Numbered from the stretch's first letter, positions 1 to 9,391 are shown. The stretch: 64,000 nucleotides of DNA from Acetobacter sp. (GCF_022483985.1 NZ_JAKVME010000001.1:2572082-2636081), one strand, 5' to 3'. The notes: generated by a model from the sequence alone, not told the origin. A program made the numbers and translations.

Positions 1-339
1 CTCTGCGGCGATCTCGCGCAGCTGCGCCATCGTCACCTTGCCGACAGCGGCGGACTTGCCAACAGTCTGACTTCCCTTGGAGACCTTGGCGGCCTTCAGC
101 AGGAAGTAGGTGTTCGGCGGCGTCTTGGTGATGAAGCTGAACGTACGGTCGGCATACGCGGTGATGACCACCGGGATCGGCATGCCGGGCTCAAGGGTCT
201 GCGTCTTGGCGTTGAACGCCTTGCAGAATTCCATGATGTTCAGGCCGCGCTGACCAAGAGCGGGACCAACCGGCGGAGACGGATTCGCCTTGCCTGCCGG
301 AATCTGAAGCTTGATGTAGCCAACGATTTTTTTGGCCAT
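1..339 (-). CDS. rplK: 50S ribosomal protein L11 (3' end outside window)
   Basis: Large-subunit ribosomal protein of the L7/L12 stalk base; it binds 23S rRNA and contacts translation factors. The N-terminus [20 protein letters not shown] is the classic L11 start, with the proline-rich [13 protein letters not shown] segment after it. About 113 codons are visible and the frame runs open off the left edge. The ATG at 339 has AAGGAG about 8 nt upstream. L11 usually follows nusG, but here the 205 bp upstream lead only to the divergent recX, so rplK seems to start its own transcript (inference). Confidence 0.97.
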   Translation of the reverse strand, partial: MAKKIVGYIKLQIPAGKANPSPPVGPALGQRGLNIMEFCKAFNAKTQTLEPGMPIPVVITAYADRTFSFITKTPPNTYFLLKAAKVSKGSQTVGKSAAVGKVTMAQLREIAAE

Positions 340-544
340 ATCCGGGACTCCTTTATATTGAACCCGAACCGCGGTTCTGGCGAATCTCCACCACGCACAG
401 GGCGCACGGACGACTCTCCCGCGTTTCGCAAGAGCCGGGGCCATACGCCTGCTTCCCCTCCCCGTCAAGTATGCGTGAAAGAGAATCGACGATCTGGTGA
501 CACAACAAGTTACATCCGCCCCGCCGCCATGATAGGGGAACTTC

Positions 545-1207
545 ATGTCACGACGTCCGGATATCGGCGCGCGCCGCCCTCTTCCTCCTCCCCCCGACAG
601 GAAATCCCTTCGGGAAGCGGCGCTCGCTCATCTGGGACGGTTCGCCGCGACGGAAAGAAGCCTCACCCTCGTCCTTGAGCGCCGGGTGACACGATGGGGA
701 CGCAGGGCTGTCGAGGACGGACAGGAATCATCCGCCGTCGCAGACACCGTGAACAGTCGCCTGCCACTGGCGGCAGCCATCGCGAAGGAGATGGTCACGC
801 TGGGCGCCGTCAACGATCACGACTTCGCCAGATCCCGCGCCGCCCGCCTCACCCGTAGCGGTCGCTCACGACGGGCCGTGCAGGCGCAGCTCTCCGCCAG
901 AGGCATCGATTCCCCGACCACCGAACAGGCGCTCGATGAAACGCTGGGTCAGGATGAGATGGCCCGTGACGCGGAAATTGCAGCAGCACTTATCTTTGCG
1001 CGCAAACGCAGGGCCGGTCCTTTTCAACACGCAGAGCAGCCCGACGACGCGCACGACGATGCCGATGAGAATCACGCCGGAAAAAAGGCCCGTCTTTACG
1101 GTGCGTTCGCCCTCGCAGGCTTTTCCCGCGACGTTACGGACAGGGCGCTCGGGATGGACGCCGAAGAAGCCGAATCCCGTATCCTGACCCTGAAAGCCAG
1201 CCTGTAA
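545..1207 (+). CDS. recX: RecX family regulatory protein
   Basis: Small helical regulator that in other bacteria binds and inhibits RecA filaments. The 220-residue protein shows RecX three-helix repeats: an early [20 protein letters not shown] stretch, a central [18 protein letters not shown] helix, and a C-terminal [19 protein letters not shown] repeat. It is longer than the usual 150-160 residues because of an N-terminal arginine/proline-rich extension and an acidic His/Asp-rich insert near residues 163-178 ([11 protein letters not shown]). Its stop codon overlaps the next start as TAATG, so translation of the two is probably coupled. recA is not in the window. Confidence 0.85.
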   Translation: MSRRPDIGARRPLPPPPDRKSLREAALAHLGRFAATERSLTLVLERRVTRWGRRAVEDGQESSAVADTVNSRLPLAAAIAKEMVTLGAVNDHDFARSRAARLTRSGRSRRAVQAQLSARGIDSPTTEQALDETLGQDEMARDAEIAAALIFARKRRAGPFQHAEQPDDAHDDADENHAGKKARLYGAFALAGFSRDVTDRALGMDAEEAESRILTLKASL

Positions 1208-1719
1208 TGTCTGCCGCCGACCGTCCGCTCTTTTTCCGCAACCACCTTCTCCGGAAAACTCTCTGCTGTCTGCCTGCCCTGCTGCTCGCCGGATGCGGCG
1301 GTGGTGGCACTGGCAGAAGCTGGCAGGGAAGCCTTCAATGCGCCCCCTGGGCACGGGAGCACTCATCCATCGCCCTGCGGGGGGCGGCGGCGTCCTGGTG
1401 GCGCAGCGCCGACGGACAATATGTCCGTGGCCCCCGCCCCGCACCGGGAGCCGTGCTTGTCTTCCGTTCGTCCTCCCGCCTTCCGGACGGCCATGTTTCA
1501 GTCGTCCGCTCCATCAGGGGCACCCGCGCCATTCTTGTCGATCAGGCCAACTGGAATCCGGGGCGGGTCGATCATGACGTCCCCGTGGTCGATGTCTCTC
1601 CGCGCAATGACTGGACGCGCGTGCGGGTGTGGTGGAGCCCCACCGGCAGCATGGGCCGCACGGTCTATCCCACATACGGTTTCATTCTTCCCGGACGACC
1701 CGGCGGGTGGATTTCGTAA
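1207..1719 (+). CDS. CHAP-domain lipoprotein (putative cell-wall amidase/peptidase)
   Basis: 170 residues. A signal peptide ends in the lipobox LLLAGC (acylated Cys30). A CHAP/NlpC-like fold follows, with a candidate catalytic Cys45 (SLQCAPWARE), His96 (DGHVSVV) and a polar third residue in VDQANW near 113-115. CHAP enzymes cleave peptidoglycan cross-links or stem peptides. The call rests on the order Cys - GAVLVF - GHVSVV - DQANW. It overlaps recX by one base, and there is no obvious functional link to recX. Whether it is catalytically active cannot be told from sequence. Confidence 0.75.
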   Translation: MSAADRPLFFRNHLLRKTLCCLPALLLAGCGGGGTGRSWQGSLQCAPWAREHSSIALRGAAASWWRSADGQYVRGPRPAPGAVLVFRSSSRLPDGHVSVVRSIRGTRAILVDQANWNPGRVDHDVPVVDVSPRNDWTRVRVWWSPTGSMGRTVYPTYGFILPGRPGGWIS

Positions 1720-1899
1720 GGAAATAGACACGAAAACCCCATTGGCTTTCCGGCCCGGGGGTGTGTAATAACGACGCCAACATCCGCACAGGCGTTTCAG
1801 GCGGTTATTCTCCTGAAGTCCATGCAACACCAACTGAAACTACACCCGTCCGCGCCTGTCTCTCGCCCGGCGGTTTCTTCAGGTTGAGGAGTCGACACA

Positions 1900-2160
1900 A
1901 TGGGTAGCTTCAGCATCTGGCACTGGCTGATCGTTCTGGCCGTGGTCCTGATCGTCTTCGGCGGCAGCGGCAAAATCAGCACGCTGATGGGCGATTTCGC
2001 CAAGGGCATCAAATCCTTCAAGAAAAATCTTGATGATGACGAGTCCATGGAACACCCGCCGTCAACGCCGGACGGACGCATCTCGCCGCCGCCCGCAAAC
2101 GCTCCGAATTTCTCCACGGAACAGCAGCACACGACATCCGGCGGACCCGGCACGCACTGA
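1900..2160 (+). CDS. tatA: Twin-arginine translocase subunit TatA/E
   Basis: Pore-forming component of the Tat pathway, which exports folded proteins across the inner membrane. The 86 residues show one N-terminal transmembrane helix (about 4-20, [18 protein letters not shown]), a hinge with Gly-Gly-Ser-Gly, an amphipathic helix ([18 protein letters not shown]) and a disordered proline-rich acidic tail, which is the TatA layout. AGGTTGAGGAG lies shortly before the ATG. tatB and tatC are not visible here. OpgG at 11582 carries a twin-arginine signal and is a plausible client. Confidence 0.93.
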   Translation: MGSFSIWHWLIVLAVVLIVFGGSGKISTLMGDFAKGIKSFKKNLDDDESMEHPPSTPDGRISPPPANAPNFSTEQQHTTSGGPGTH

Positions 2161-2209
2161 CGTCCGGTCACTCTGGACAGCGGGCCCGCTTCAGGGATTT
2201 TGCCATACG

Positions 2210-2893
2210 ATGAGTTTCGCCACCGACACAGACACCCTCCTCCACGCAGCCCCCGAACCATCGGACAGCGCATGGGACAAGGCTGTCGAGCAGATCATCC
2301 ATGCGGGCCGTCGTATGGACCAGCGCGGCTGGGTGCCTGCCACAGCAGGCAATCTCAGCGTCCGGCTGCCTGACGGGCGGATCGCCGTCACACGCTCCGG
2401 CGGCCACAAGGGCTTCCTGACCCGTCAGGGCGTCATCGAGGTCGGGCTGGATGGCGCTTCCATGCGTCCCGAAGACCGCCCCAGCGCCGAGACTCTCCTG
2501 CACTGCCAGATTTACGCACGGTTTCCCGATGCGGGCGCTGTCCTGCACGGACATTCCGTCGCATCGACAGTGCTCTCCATGACGACCGCTGGATCAAAGC
2601 TTTATCTGGCTGACTACGAAGTCCTGAAAGTCTTCGAGGGCCAGACCACGCACGAGACGCGCCTCGCCGTGCCCGTCTTTCCGAACGATCAGGATATCGC
2701 GCGCCTTTCCCGGAGCGTGGCCCTGTCTCTTGACGACATGAAGGCCGGATACATCATTCGCGGTCATGGCGTGTATGTCTGGGGTCCCAACATGGACACC
2801 GCGCTCGCCCGGCTGGAGGGACTGGAGTTTCTTCTCGCCTGCGAACTGGAACAGGCGAAATTTCGCGCGACCGTTCAGGGAAGCGGATCATGA
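2210..2893 (+). CDS. mtnB: Methylthioribulose-1-phosphate dehydratase
   Basis: Methionine salvage enzyme that dehydrates 5-methylthioribulose 1-phosphate to the diketo compound used by MtnC. The class II aldolase/adducin fold is clear, with zinc ligands in HGHS (His113, His115) and GHGVYVWG (His186) and the substrate-loop motif TAGNLSVRL. The frame is open further upstream, but the ATG at 2210 gives the family length (227 residues) and the conserved N-terminal region. It overlaps mtnD by ATGA, so it is translationally coupled. Confidence 0.95.
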   Translation: MSFATDTDTLLHAAPEPSDSAWDKAVEQIIHAGRRMDQRGWVPATAGNLSVRLPDGRIAVTRSGGHKGFLTRQGVIEVGLDGASMRPEDRPSAETLLHCQIYARFPDAGAVLHGHSVASTVLSMTTAGSKLYLADYEVLKVFEGQTTHETRLAVPVFPNDQDIARLSRSVALSLDDMKAGYIIRGHGVYVWGPNMDTALARLEGLEFLLACELEQAKFRATVQGSGS

Positions 2894-3435
2894 GCAGTCT
2901 CACGGTTTATGACGACGCCCGTCCCGGCCAGCCGGAATTTTCCAGCCATGACGCCGAGGCGATCGCCACCCGGCTGGCTCCCCTTAACGTGCGGTTTGAA
3001 CGCTGGACGGATGTCGAGCCTCCCGCCCGCGGCGCGGATCAGGAAACCGTTCTGGGTGTCTACCGTCCCTATCTCGACAAGCTGATGGGCGAGACCGGCG
3101 CGGGTTCGGCTGACGTGATCAGCATTGACGTCAACACGCCGAACCGCGCGGCCCTGCGCGAGAAATTTCTGTCCGAGCATATCCATTCGGAAGATGAAGT
3201 GCGGTTTTTCGTGCATGGGCAGGGCCATTTCGTCCTGCATGTGGATGGCAGGGTGTATGACGTCGGCTGCACGCAGGGCGATCTGATTTCCGTGCCGACG
3301 GGGATTCCCCACTGGTTTGACGCCGGGGAAACGCCGGATGTCGTGGCGCTCCGCATCTTCACTCACAAGGAAGGGTGGATCGCGGACTATACCGGCGACG
3401 ACATCGCTCTCCGCTTTCCCGCCCAGATCGCATAA
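2890..3435 (+). CDS. mtnD: Acireductone dioxygenase
   Basis: Cupin metalloenzyme acting on the acireductone intermediate: with Fe2+ it yields the 2-keto acid precursor of methionine plus formate, with Ni2+ an off-pathway product. The 181 residues contain the full metal set: His97 and His99 (EHIHSEDEVRFF), Glu103 and His141 (TGIPHWFD). The length is typical. It lies between mtnB (4-nt overlap) and mtnC (9-nt gap), giving the core of the salvage pathway in one operon. Confidence 0.96.
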   Translation: MSSLTVYDDARPGQPEFSSHDAEAIATRLAPLNVRFERWTDVEPPARGADQETVLGVYRPYLDKLMGETGAGSADVISIDVNTPNRAALREKFLSEHIHSEDEVRFFVHGQGHFVLHVDGRVYDVGCTQGDLISVPTGIPHWFDAGETPDVVALRIFTHKEGWIADYTGDDIALRFPAQIA

Positions 3436-3444
3436 TCAGGCCGC

Positions 3445-4161
3445 ATGAACAGCATTCCGACACCCTCCGTCATTCTGCTCGATATCGAAGGCACCACCCT
3501 TCCCGTCTCTTTCGTGCACACGGTTCTGTTTCCCTATGCCCGCAAGGCGCTCCCTGATCTGATCCGGGAGCGGGCGAATGACCCGGCTGTCATCGCCGCG
3601 CTGGAGGAAACCCGGGCCCTGAGCCCGGATCGTGAACCTCTCGACCAGTTGATGGCGTGGATGGATGAGGACGCGAAGGTCGGACCTCTCAAGGCCCTGC
3701 AAGGCATTGCGTGGGCGGACGGATACGCCTCCGGCGCGCTCATCGCCGATCTCTTTCCGGATGTGCCGCCCGCCCTGCGGGCATGGTCCAAAGCCGGGCT
3801 GACGCTTGCCGTCTACTCTTCTGGATCAGCTCCCGCCCAGCGTCTGATCTACACCTACACGACCGACGGCGACCTGACGCCGCTCTTCAGCGCCTTTCTG
3901 GATCTGGAGATGGGCGGCAAGAAGGACGCCGGGAGCTACCGCCGCATCCTTGCGGAAACAGGCTGGAACGCTCCGGATGTCCTGTTCGTATCGGACGTGG
4001 TCGCCGAACTGGACGCCGCAGCCTCGGCGGGACTGCGCACCTGCCAGATGGTGCGTCCGGAAGACGGCACACTTCCCGGAACCGCCCATATCGTCGCTCA
4101 TTCCATGAAGGAGGTCGCGGACCTGTTCAGCCTTCCGGACCCTGTTGGCAAGGCCCGGTAA
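3445..4161 (+). CDS. mtnC: Acireductone synthase (enolase-phosphatase E1)
   Basis: HAD-superfamily enzyme that enolises and dephosphorylates 2,3-diketo-5-methylthiopentyl-1-phosphate, the step between MtnB and MtnD. HAD motif I is DIEGTT (Asp13, Glu15), motif II is the SSGSAPAQ region, and motifs III/IV are KKDAGSYRRI and FVSDVVAELDAA. At 238 residues it matches the family. Its TAA overlaps the ribF ATG by one base. MtnN, MtnK and MtnA, needed to reach the MtnB substrate, are not in the window. Confidence 0.95.
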   Translation: MNSIPTPSVILLDIEGTTLPVSFVHTVLFPYARKALPDLIRERANDPAVIAALEETRALSPDREPLDQLMAWMDEDAKVGPLKALQGIAWADGYASGALIADLFPDVPPALRAWSKAGLTLAVYSSGSAPAQRLIYTYTTDGDLTPLFSAFLDLEMGGKKDAGSYRRILAETGWNAPDVLFVSDVVAELDAAASAGLRTCQMVRPEDGTLPGTAHIVAHSMKEVADLFSLPDPVGKAR

Positions 4162-5105
4162 TGCACGCTCACCTTTATACGGACTGGCGCTCCATCCCCC
4201 CCGAGGCGCGTGGCGCGGCGGCGGCTCTCGGCAATTTCGATGGCGTCCATCTGGGACACGCCCATCTGATCCGCACACTGCACCTCAGCCAGCCGGACAC
4301 GCCTCCTGCCGTCATCACGTTCGAGCCACATCCCCGGGAACTGTTCAGGCCGGAAGACCCGCCATTCCGTCTGACTCTGGCCGATGAGCGCTTTGCGGCG
4401 CTGGCGGCCCTCGGCGTCAAACATGTCTTCCAGATCGCGTTCGACGAAGCCTTCTCGCAGATGTCCGCCGAACGCTTTATCGACGACGTGCTGCATGACG
4501 CTCTGGGCGTGAAGCACATTGCCTGCGGGCATGACTTCGCCTTCGGACACCGGCGGGGCGGCACGACCGGCCTGCTGGCCGAACGCGCCAGCGAGCTGGG
4601 AATCGGCCTGACTCTCGTGTCCGCTCTTGCCGATGCTGATGGCCCTTATTCCTCAACCCGTATCCGTCGGCTGCTGCAGGATGGCTATCCTGAGCGGGCC
4701 GCCGCAGAACTGGGTCGTCCCTGGTCCATTCGCGGTGAAGTGTGTCATGGCGACAAACGGGGCCGCCTTCTGGGCTTTCCCACCGCCAATATCCGTCTCG
4801 GACGCCATCTTGAACCGGCGCGCGGCGTTTACACCACAACCGTTCGGCTGCCGGATGGACGGACCCGTGCGGGGGTTGCCAATATCGGCCGACGCCCGAC
4901 CATCGCCGATGGCAGCGAAAGCCGCATGGAAGTCCATATTTTCGATTTCGCGGAAGATCTCTACGGACAGACGGTTTCCGTCGCGCTCCACGATCTGCTC
5001 CGTCCGGAAAGGAAGTTCGAAAATCTGGACGCCCTGAAGCAGCAGATCGCCAGCGACACCCGGCAGGCCCGGCAGCTTCTACAGGCCCGGCGCGATCAGC
5101 CGTAA
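4161..5105 (+). CDS. ribF: Bifunctional riboflavin kinase / FAD synthetase
   Basis: Converts riboflavin to FMN and then FAD. The N-terminal nucleotidyltransferase domain has ALGNFDGVHLGHAHLI (His-x-Gly-His) and the ISSTRIR-like YSSTRIRRLL motif; the C-terminal flavokinase domain has GEVCHGDKRGRLLGFPTANI. I chose the ATG at 4161, which overlaps the mtnC stop (TAATG) and gives the family's usual 314 residues; the frame stays open for about 150 codons upstream inside mtnC, which I treat as a shadow. It is the last gene of the tatA-mtn unit; a repeat follows. Confidence 0.95.
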   Translation: MHAHLYTDWRSIPPEARGAAAALGNFDGVHLGHAHLIRTLHLSQPDTPPAVITFEPHPRELFRPEDPPFRLTLADERFAALAALGVKHVFQIAFDEAFSQMSAERFIDDVLHDALGVKHIACGHDFAFGHRRGGTTGLLAERASELGIGLTLVSALADADGPYSSTRIRRLLQDGYPERAAAELGRPWSIRGEVCHGDKRGRLLGFPTANIRLGRHLEPARGVYTTTVRLPDGRTRAGVANIGRRPTIADGSESRMEVHIFDFAEDLYGQTVSVALHDLLRPERKFENLDALKQQIASDTRQARQLLQARRDQP

Positions 5106-5282
5106 GACCAGTCGCCCATTACCAGCGACCACAACCGGGTGCGGGCCTGTCCGCTTCTACCGGAAGACCTCACCAGCGCGTCCGCTCTCCGGAGCGCCAC
5201 CGTTCCAGTGAGCATCATGAGAGCGCAGCCTGCACACTGGCAGATGGCACAGCCAACGGTTCCACACAGTTCATGAAACCTT

Positions 5283-5469
5283 ATACCAACCCGGGGAAAG
5301 ACTGACTCTTGTGAGGACGTTTTCCGGGGCGTTGCCCCGAAACCCGCCAAAGACCGTCGGCCTTTGGAAACCGTATTTATATCAATAAATCGGGGCCTGC
5401 GGTCCCTGCCGGGTGCGGGCCGAGCCCGTGCTGAGCTTTCACTGTGTCACTGCCAAGGCGCGTTGGTAT
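5283..5469 (+). repeat. Intergenic repeat family 1, copy 1 (full length, with inverted ends)
   Basis: 187-bp element between the convergent ends of ribF and the MprF-like gene. It starts ATACCAACCCG and ends CGCGTTGGTAT, an inverted terminal pair. Inside are a CGGGGCGTTGCCCCG hairpin, the module CCAAAGACCGTCGGCCTTTGG, an AT-rich spacer (TATTTATATCAATAAATC), a GGGCC-TGC-GGTCCC stem and a GGGTGCGGGCCGAGCCC stem. The copy at 62835-63003 is very close to it. The remaining 177 bp of this gap (5106-5282) show nothing recognisable. Confidence 0.9.
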
Positions 5470-5514
5470 TTACAGGACCATATTGCTGATACGAACCCAA
5501 CCTTCAGCCCAGAA

Positions 5515-7650
5515 TCAGTCGGCCCGTCTGGGTGTCTTCCGCGCTGCCTGACGTCCCTTCAGAAGCGCCCGGACGAGGCCAATCTGTTCGGAAGGACAAC
5601 TGACATACAGACCGGACGTACCGTCAAGCGGCCAGCTCACCAGACCGATATCATCATAGACCGGCAGGAAGACCTCGCCGGTTCTCCAGAAAACAGCCTG
5701 AAGACCTTCCTGTAACGCCAGATCGCGCAGACGCCAGATGACGGACGGCGCATCGGCGTCATCACCCGCCGGATCACCCAGCCCGATCACGAAATTGCCT
5801 CGCCGACGGAACGGCATGGCGGCGGTTCCGGTCTCACCCGCGACCATACCATGCACGACCCCGCCCGGAATCGGCGCGATGGCGTGCTCCAGCGCATAAT
5901 ACCATTCGGCGTTCTTCTCGTTCCAGGGCCGCACGATCACACGACCCGGACGCGCCAGACTGGCAATGACCAGCAGGGCCAGCGCCCCGGCCACCGTCAC
6001 GATCCAGCGGGCATGGCTCCCCTCCGACACAAAAAGCTCCCACCAACTGTCCGTCGCTTCCCGATGCGTGCCGATCAGCAACGCGCATCCGATCAGCAGA
6101 ACCAGAGAAAGGACCGTGGTGAAGGATAACGGCTCGCTCAGCAGACGGGCATGCCGGTAATAACAGCGACGGAACGGCGCGATGAGAAACGCTGAAAAGC
6201 CCAGTACAACCGAGACTGCCGGGGCATTGCCGCGCAGAAAGGTCGCCGCCGTGGCCACCACCAGCACGGAGAGAGTGGCGCCCCACGCCAGCGTCACACG
6301 CTGCGACAGTCCAACGGCCAGCGCGATGAGCGATGCGCCTGCCAGTGTCAGGGCATAACCGCCGACCTGCCGCGAAACGAACATGATAATCTTCGGCCCC
6401 GCGACATGATGCACCGGATTGACGACCGGCAGAACCATGAGCATGACGCCGCACAGGGCCACCGCACCCGTGGCGACCGCCACCGAGAAATCAGCCTCGC
6501 TTTCCCGCACGACCTGACTGGGACGGCGCGGCTTCATCAGCTCATCGCCTTTTGCCTGACAGTCACCGTCTTCCCGACATTTCTTGCGCGCCAGAGCGGC
6601 GTCTCCGCGCAGGAACAGTTCATGCGCCGCGAACATGCCTCCCGCGAGAAAAAGCGGAATGATGTAGTAGAACAGCCGGAAGACGAGAATGACGCCAATG
6701 ATGTCCGGCTTGGACATGTAAGGTCCGAGCGCCAGCAGCATGGCGCTATCGAACACGCCTAGACCGCCCGGCACGCTGGCCACCAGCCCAGCCGTGTAGG
6801 AAGCGATGTAGATGGCCAGAAAGGACGTGTAGTCGATCGTGCCGGGTGGCAGCAGCACCCACGCGATACCGGCGGTCGCCGCCATGTCCGCCGCCGCCAC
6901 GACCGTCTGGGCGATGGCCATCGGCACGGACGGCAGATCGATTTCCTTGCCCCGACACGTGACCTTCCGCCATTTCAGGCCAGCAAGAATGTAGGCGAGA
7001 ACACCGAGCCAGCACAGCACGCCGATCCCTGCCGTCACCGGCGCGGGAACACGGCCACCCAGCCCCGGCACGGCGCCCGGCTCCAGCAGCAGCACGCTGC
7101 CGATCAACACACCCGCGCCCAGCAGATAGGTGACCGAGCAGAACGCGATGATGTGCGCGATCGCAAACGGGGGCAGACCCCAGTTGCGATAGAGCCGGAA
7201 GCGCACCGCCGCGCCGGAGACAGCCGAGAAGCCGAGATTGTGGGACAGCACATAGGAACAGAACGCGGCGAAGGCGGTCCTGAGAAAGGAGACCTCCCTG
7301 TGCCCAACCTGAATGACGGCCAGCCGATCGTAGAAAGACAGGATGAAATAGGACAGGAAGGTGCAGGCCACGCCCGCCATCAGGGCACTGTGCGGGATAC
7401 CTCTGAGCGCCGCCCGGATATCGGCCATGCTCAGCGACTGCACTTCCTTGCGGACCACCAGAATGGCGGCGATCATCAGAAGCAGCCCGAGCAGATGCGG
7501 CAGATGTTTCAGCCAGCGTTTCCAGCCTTTCGGCTTGTCCTGAAGCGCCGGTGTGTCCTGAGCCATGGCCTCCACACGGGAGACCATGGCTTCTTCCTCT
7601 TCCAGAGAGAGATGAGGCGGTTTCTCTCCGGGATTGCGGGTCAGCGGCAT
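5515..7650 (-). CDS. MprF-like multi-spanning membrane protein with shortened synthase domain
   Basis: 711 residues. The N-terminal part (about 45-350) is the UPF0104/MprF flippase-type bundle, with motifs such as SYVLSHNLGFSAVSGAAVRFRLY and VASVPGGLGVFDSAMLL. More membrane helices follow (about 390-560). From about 571 the protein resembles the start of the DUF2156 phosphatidylglycerol aminoacyl-transferase domain (MPFRRRGNFVIGLGDPAGD), but only about 140 residues remain, against roughly 330 in full MprF. It may flip lipids without making lysyl-PG, or need a partner. It lies directly downstream of lysK, which is notable because MprF uses Lys-tRNA. Confidence 0.8.
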   Translation of the reverse strand: MPLTRNPGEKPPHLSLEEEEAMVSRVEAMAQDTPALQDKPKGWKRWLKHLPHLLGLLLMIAAILVVRKEVQSLSMADIRAALRGIPHSALMAGVACTFLSYFILSFYDRLAVIQVGHREVSFLRTAFAAFCSYVLSHNLGFSAVSGAAVRFRLYRNWGLPPFAIAHIIAFCSVTYLLGAGVLIGSVLLLEPGAVPGLGGRVPAPVTAGIGVLCWLGVLAYILAGLKWRKVTCRGKEIDLPSVPMAIAQTVVAAADMAATAGIAWVLLPPGTIDYTSFLAIYIASYTAGLVASVPGGLGVFDSAMLLALGPYMSKPDIIGVILVFRLFYYIIPLFLAGGMFAAHELFLRGDAALARKKCREDGDCQAKGDELMKPRRPSQVVRESEADFSVAVATGAVALCGVMLMVLPVVNPVHHVAGPKIIMFVSRQVGGYALTLAGASLIALAVGLSQRVTLAWGATLSVLVVATAATFLRGNAPAVSVVLGFSAFLIAPFRRCYYRHARLLSEPLSFTTVLSLVLLIGCALLIGTHREATDSWWELFVSEGSHARWIVTVAGALALLVIASLARPGRVIVRPWNEKNAEWYYALEHAIAPIPGGVVHGMVAGETGTAAMPFRRRGNFVIGLGDPAGDDADAPSVIWRLRDLALQEGLQAVFWRTGEVFLPVYDDIGLVSWPLDGTSGLYVSCPSEQIGLVRALLKGRQAARKTPRRAD

Positions 7651-7660
7651 GGCGAGGCCC

Positions 7661-9316
7661 TCAGGCTTCCGCGCTCCGCACCAGCGCCGCTTCGATCAGG
7701 GCGATCGTTCCGCGAACACCGTAAAGCGCGATGAAACCACCGAAGCGCGGGCCTTCACTCTGCCCCAGCAGAACTTCGTAGAGACACGTGAACCAGCTTC
7801 TCAGCGGCTCGAACGCATGACGCTTGCCGACCTCGAACACCAGATTCTGCAATGCATCGGCGGACACCTCTTCGCCCTCATAAATCTTGAGGGCTTCCGC
7901 CAGATCGGCAAGCGCCGCGTGTTCCTGCTCACTGGGCAGGCGATAGCTCTTCGAAGGCCGGACAAAATCGGCGTAGAACACGATGGCGCGCTCGACCAGC
8001 GTGGCCAGCATCGGATGCGTCTCGGGAGAGACGCTCGCATCGTAGCGCCTGATGAAGCCCCACATCACGTCCGGCGTCTCGGCATTGGCGACACTGGCGA
8101 GATTCAGCAGCATGGCGAAGGACAGCGGGCTACCCGCATGGTCCGGAATGTGACCGGCGTGCAGGAACCAGGCGGGGTTGGCATAGAGCGTCAGACGATC
8201 AGCGTCCTGCGTCTCGCTCCCCTGGCCTTCGGCAACGCTTTTCTGCAGGGCGGAGGCTTTCTCCACATGAGAGAGATATTCATCGGCCGCCTTGGGGATC
8301 ACGTCGAAAAACAGACGCTTCGCCCGCTGCGGCTGGTTGAACATATACTGACCGAGGCTCTCGGGCGGCGCGTAGCGCAGCCATTCCTCGACCGACAGGC
8401 CATTGCCCTTCGATTTGGAAATCTTCTGGCCGTGTTCGTCGAGAAACAGCTCGTAGGTCAGACCGGCAGGAGCCGCCGCTCCCAGAACGCGGCAGATACG
8501 ACCGGACAGACGCACGCTATCGATCAGATCTTTGCCTGACATTTCATAATCGACGCCGAGCGCGTACCAGCGCATGGCCCAGTCGGCCTTCCACTGCATC
8601 TTGGCAGCGCCGCCGGTCACAAGCGTCTCGAAGCGCTCCCCGTTCTCATCGGTCCAGAAGACGGTGCCCGCTTCCGGATCGACCCTGTCGATATGGACCT
8701 GCATGACGTTGCCGGTCTTCGGGTGGATTGGCAGGACCGGTGAATAGGTCGCGCGGCGTTCCTCGCCGAGCGTCGGCAGGATCACGGCGCAGACCTCGTC
8801 ATGCACTTCCAGCATCCGCTTCAGCGCGGCGTCGAAACGGCCGGACGTGTAGTATTCGGTCGAGGATGCGAATTCGTAATCGAACCCGAATCCGTCCAGA
8901 AAGGATCGCAGACGGGCATTGTTGTGGGCCGCGAAAGAGTCGTGCGTGCCGAACGGGTCCGGTACACGGGTCAGCGGCTTGCCGATGAATTCCGCCAGCA
9001 TCTCGCGGTTCGGCACATTGTCCGGAACCTTGCGGAGCGCGTCCATGTCATCGGAAAACGCAAGCAGGTGAGAAGGCTTTCCCGTCAGCGCCGTATAGGC
9101 CTGACGCACCCAGCTTGTGCGGGCCACTTCGCCGAACGTGCCGATATGCGGCAGACCGGAGGGACCATAGCCCGTCTCGAACAGCGCCGGACGGTCCCCG
9201 CCTCTGGCCGTGACATGGTCGGCGATTTTCTGCGCCTCCTGAAAGGGCCAGGCTTTGGGAACGGCCCCGTTCGGCAGGAGGGAATGGCCAGCAGGATTTA
9301 CGTTTTGGTCAGACAT
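7661..9316 (-). CDS. lysK: Lysine--tRNA ligase, class I
   Basis: Charges tRNA-Lys with lysine. This is the class I (archaeal-type) LysRS used by many alphaproteobacteria: a Rossmann catalytic domain with the HIGH-type motif PHIGTFGE, a KMSKS-type loop KISKSKGN, and a helical anticodon-binding C-terminus. I prefer the ATG at 9316 (551 residues); a TTG at 9352 would add 12 residues without known conservation. It ends 10 bp before the MprF-like gene, so the two are probably cotranscribed. Confidence 0.95.
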   Translation of the reverse strand: MSDQNVNPAGHSLLPNGAVPKAWPFQEAQKIADHVTARGGDRPALFETGYGPSGLPHIGTFGEVARTSWVRQAYTALTGKPSHLLAFSDDMDALRKVPDNVPNREMLAEFIGKPLTRVPDPFGTHDSFAAHNNARLRSFLDGFGFDYEFASSTEYYTSGRFDAALKRMLEVHDEVCAVILPTLGEERRATYSPVLPIHPKTGNVMQVHIDRVDPEAGTVFWTDENGERFETLVTGGAAKMQWKADWAMRWYALGVDYEMSGKDLIDSVRLSGRICRVLGAAAPAGLTYELFLDEHGQKISKSKGNGLSVEEWLRYAPPESLGQYMFNQPQRAKRLFFDVIPKAADEYLSHVEKASALQKSVAEGQGSETQDADRLTLYANPAWFLHAGHIPDHAGSPLSFAMLLNLASVANAETPDVMWGFIRRYDASVSPETHPMLATLVERAIVFYADFVRPSKSYRLPSEQEHAALADLAEALKIYEGEEVSADALQNLVFEVGKRHAFEPLRSWFTCLYEVLLGQSEGPRFGGFIALYGVRGTIALIEAALVRSAEA

Positions 9317-9378
9317 GGGCGGGAAGCTATGAATAGAGCGGCTTCCGGTCAATTCAAATCACGCAGGCGCGACCCACC

Positions 9379-9391
9379 GTGACACTGTCAC
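9379..9391. promoter_or_regulatory. 13-bp palindrome in the lysK/htrA divergent region
   Basis: GTGACACTGTCAC is a perfect palindrome around a central base. It sits in the 142-bp gap between the divergent lysK and protease genes, 63 bp upstream of the lysK ATG and 68 bp upstream of the protease ATG. It could be an operator; no regulator can be assigned from sequence. Confidence 0.35.

Noticed and set aside
3711..4160. Upstream extension of ribF
   Set aside because: Overlaps mtnC; the ATG at 4161 coupled to the mtnC stop gives the normal RibF N-terminus.
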